DNA from: Alphaproteobacteria bacterium
Lineage (GTDB): Bacteria; Pseudomonadota; Alphaproteobacteria; Rhizobiales; Hyphomicrobiaceae
Direction of reading: 5' to 3'
NCBI GenBank assembly: GCA_018819265.1
Contig: JAHJQI010000029.1
Coordinates: forward strand, 29,163-93,162
Length of the DNA stretch: 64,000 nt
The notes beneath the pieces were generated by a model. It saw only the letters and a list, made by a program, of their open reading frames with translations. It ran no database searches and had not been told where the DNA came from. This document shows positions 62,149-64,000 of the stretch, piece by piece (position 1 is the first letter of the stretch; each line of letters opens with the position of its first letter). Both the position numbers and the translations under genes were made by a program.

Positions 62149-64000
62149 TTAGGGCGCTTCCACTCTCCCTGCGGACAAGCGCTCTAACGGCACCGCGCGC
62201 ACCAGCCCGCGTACCGAATTCCCCAGATAGCAGGCCTCGGCCGCCTGCAGATCTTCCAGCCCAAGCCGGCCTTCGACCGCGCGCCCGCTGGCCAGCAATT
62301 CCGCCCTGAGCGTGCCAGGAAGCAGGCCCGCCGTCAGCGGCGGCGTCACCAGCACGCCGTCCCGTTCGACAAAGATCGACGTGCGGCTGCCTTCCGCCAG
62401 ATCCCCGTCCTCGTTGAGGTAGATGACTTCGTCGGCGCCCACCTCGTCGTGATACCTGGCCCATTCCTCATCGTAGAGTTCGCGCCGCGTCGTCTTGTGA
62501 TACAGGAACGGATTGGCGCTGTTGAGCCGCGTCGGCGACACCATGTAGCCCATGACCTCCAGCCGGGCGTCAGCTGAAAGCACCGTCACGGTCACGTTGA
62601 CCGCCCCGTCTTCGGCAAGCGTCAAACGCACCCGCAAAGTCTCCTCGCGGTGCGTTTCGATGGCCGCCCGAAGGGCCGCACGCGCGCGCTCTTCGTCGAA
62701 TGCGAATGCGTAGTAGGCCGCGGAGGCCATCAGCCGTTCGAAATGACGCTGTTCGAGCCACAGCCCCTTGCCCGGTTCATACAGCATCGTCTCAATGAGC
62801 TGGAACGGCTTCGGCGGATCGGTCAGGAATTTCATCTTGAGCAGGCATTCGGCGTATTCGCTGCCGCCGCCCGAGTCATAGACCACGCCCGAGCCGATGC
62901 CCATTTCCCCATGGCCGCCGCGCCGGATGACCGGCGTGCGGATCGCCACGTTGAAGAGCGAACGCCCCTCGGGCGAAATATGGCCAATGGCGCCGCAGTA
63001 GACGCCGCGCGCTTCCGTTTCGAGTTCCGCGATCAATTCCATCGCCCGGATTTTCGGCGCACCCGTGATCGACCCCGGCGGATAGATCCCCTTGAGGATC
63101 TCCTTCAGCCCTATGCCATCCTTCAGCGTCGCCGTAACGCCCGACGTCATCTGATGCAGCGTCTTGAAGGTCTCGACAGTGAACAGATCGTCGACCCGCA
63201 CGCTGCCGATTTCCGAGATCCGCCCGAGATCGTTGCGCATCAGGTCGACGATCATCAGGTTCTCGGCGCGCTGCTTGTCGTCGCTGGCAAGAACGCGGCG
63301 CTGCTGTTCATCGGCCTCGATGGCGCCGAGCCGAGCCGCCGTCCCTTTCATCGGCCGCGTGTGAATCTGCCGGCCATCGCGCTCAATGAAGAGTTCCGGC
63401 GAGGCTGACAGCACTGTCACTTCTCCGGTATCCACCACCGCCCCGTAGGCGACCGGCTGCTTGGCCCGCAAATCCCGGTAGAACGTCAGCGGCGATCCCG
63501 ACAGCTTGAAGCGGGCCTTGAACGTCAGGTTGAGCTGATAGATATCGCCGGCCCGGATCATTTCCAGCGCCTTGTCGAAACGCTGTTCGTATTCTTCCCG
63601 CGTCCACGCCAGGGAGACGTCGCTGAATTCGTGGCTGGCGCTTCTGGTTGTCTCGTTCAGCCACTCGAGAACGCCCGGGCCGGTCATCCGCCGCGGCGCT
63701 TCATAAAGGCCGAACCAGAGCAGCGGCATGTCGCGCTTGTCCGGCATCAGCCCCGCGATTTTCGGCTCCATCGCGTAGCCCAGTTCATAGGAGAAGAAGC
63801 CGGCCGCATGGAGCCCGCCGGCGACGGCCGCCTCGATGCGCGCGATTCCCCCCCCGACGTCGTCAGGGCAATCGGCCCGCACGATCTCGCACGGGTCGGT
63901 AAACAGCAACGAAGGTGAATGCGTGCCCGAACTGTTGTCGAGCAGCACGAAGGCCTCCGAAAGTCCGCTATCGGCGTCCGCTCCGGCTGCAAGCCCAGCG
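62149..64000 (-). CDS. Fused aminodeoxychorismate synthase component I and 4-amino-4-deoxychorismate lyase, 5' end outside window
   Basis: A pabB-pabC fusion that would make p-aminobenzoate for folate from chorismate. Counting from the GTG at 63948 there are 599 residues. The frame stays open to the edge of the window, with a leader reading GLSEAFVLLDN, so the true start is upstream. The PabB part (about 1-385) has KGTAARLG, LMIVDLMRNDLGR, and the active-site block YPPGSITGAPKIRAMELI and GVYCGAIG. The PabC part (about 390-599) is a class IV PLP fold with the PLP-type Lys in FLYHKTTRRELYDEE and LAEGSRTSIFVERDG. Fusions of this order are known in alphaproteobacteria. The glutamine amidotransferase subunit is not here. 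Confidence 0.93.
   Translation of the reverse strand, partial: AGLAAGADADSGLSEAFVLLDNSSGTHSPSLLFTDPCEIVRADCPDDVGGGIARIEAAVAGGLHAAGFFSYELGYAMEPKIAGLMPDKRDMPLLWFGLYEAPRRMTGPGVLEWLNETTRSASHEFSDVSLAWTREEYEQRFDKALEMIRAGDIYQLNLTFKARFKLSGSPLTFYRDLRAKQPVAYGAVVDTGEVTVLSASPELFIERDGRQIHTRPMKGTAARLGAIEADEQQRRVLASDDKQRAENLMIVDLMRNDLGRISEIGSVRVDDLFTVETFKTLHQMTSGVTATLKDGIGLKEILKGIYPPGSITGAPKIRAMELIAELETEARGVYCGAIGHISPEGRSLFNVAIRTPVIRRGGHGEMGIGSGVVYDSGGGSEYAECLLKMKFLTDPPKPFQLIETMLYEPGKGLWLEQRHFERLMASAAYYAFAFDEERARAALRAAIETHREETLRVRLTLAEDGAVNVTVTVLSADARLEVMGYMVSPTRLNSANPFLYHKTTRRELYDEEWARYHDEVGADEVIYLNEDGDLAEGSRTSIFVERDGVLVTPPLTAGLLPGTLRAELLASGRAVEGRLGLEDLQAAEACYLGNSVRGLVRAVPLERLSAGRVEAP

Overview
The window is a GC-rich, gene-dense chromosomal segment of an alphaproteobacterium, most likely a member of the Hyphomicrobiales (Rhizobiales). 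The evidence is gene order and family content: a split glycyl-tRNA synthetase (glyQ, glyS); smc followed upstream by two DsbA-family genes, a DUF721 gene and a divergent mutY; a separate Fo-ATPase operon with duplicated b subunits; a cta (aa3 cytochrome oxidase) cluster leading through SURF1 to thrC, an M16 peptidase and a GNAT gene; an IalB-family protein; and a BcsS-like protein. The genus cannot be fixed from the sequence alone. No rRNA, tRNA, prophage, insertion sequence or CRISPR array was found.

Layout: 1-8 kb holds the 3' part of an S49 peptidase gene, a dodecin, glyQ and glyS separated by two small membrane-protein genes, a HicAB toxin-antitoxin pair and an FNT-family channel. 8-16.9 kb holds smc, two DsbA-like thiol oxidoreductases (one lipoprotein, one Tat substrate), DUF721, mutY and a membrane-anchored SUMF1-fold protein. 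17-20 kb is atpI-atpB-atpE-atpF'-atpF with a good sigma70-type promoter and an intrinsic terminator. 20-27.8 kb holds a lipoprotein gene, ispH-thrB-rnhA, an acyltransferase, a small conserved gene, a peroxiredoxin, a DsbD-N-like protein and yqgE/algH. 27.8-43 kb is one long minus-strand block: ctaC-ctaD-ctaB-(57-aa CoxF-like ORF)-ctaG-ctaE, then DUF983-SURF1, then thrC-M16-GNAT and a 1,407-residue 7TM/PAS/GGDEF/EAL protein with a proline-rich tail. 43-47 kb holds ialB, a membrane rhodanese, a phasin-like gene, a BcsS-like gene and a small secreted protein. 47.4-57.2 kb holds two export systems: tetR-adaptor-RND pump (plus strand) and a DevCAB-type ABC exporter (minus strand), with a DUF533/TerB-like gene between. 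57.5-64 kb holds DUF2147, a carboxylesterase, a 597-residue protein of unknown function, a small membrane protein and a 5'-truncated pabB-pabC fusion.

The most interesting structure is in small repeats. A 23-nt palindrome with CAACA/TGTTG ends occurs in short tandem arrays (period 33-38) at several loci. In two of them (glyQ, and the GGDEF/EAL gene) it lies in frame within the extreme N-terminal coding region, so it is probably translated. Other palindrome families sit upstream of glyS (three large CTAG-bounded inverted repeats in a row), downstream of ctaE, and around the FNT gene (two head-to-head pairs). glyS also carries an AT-rich in-frame expansion unlike the rest of the gene.
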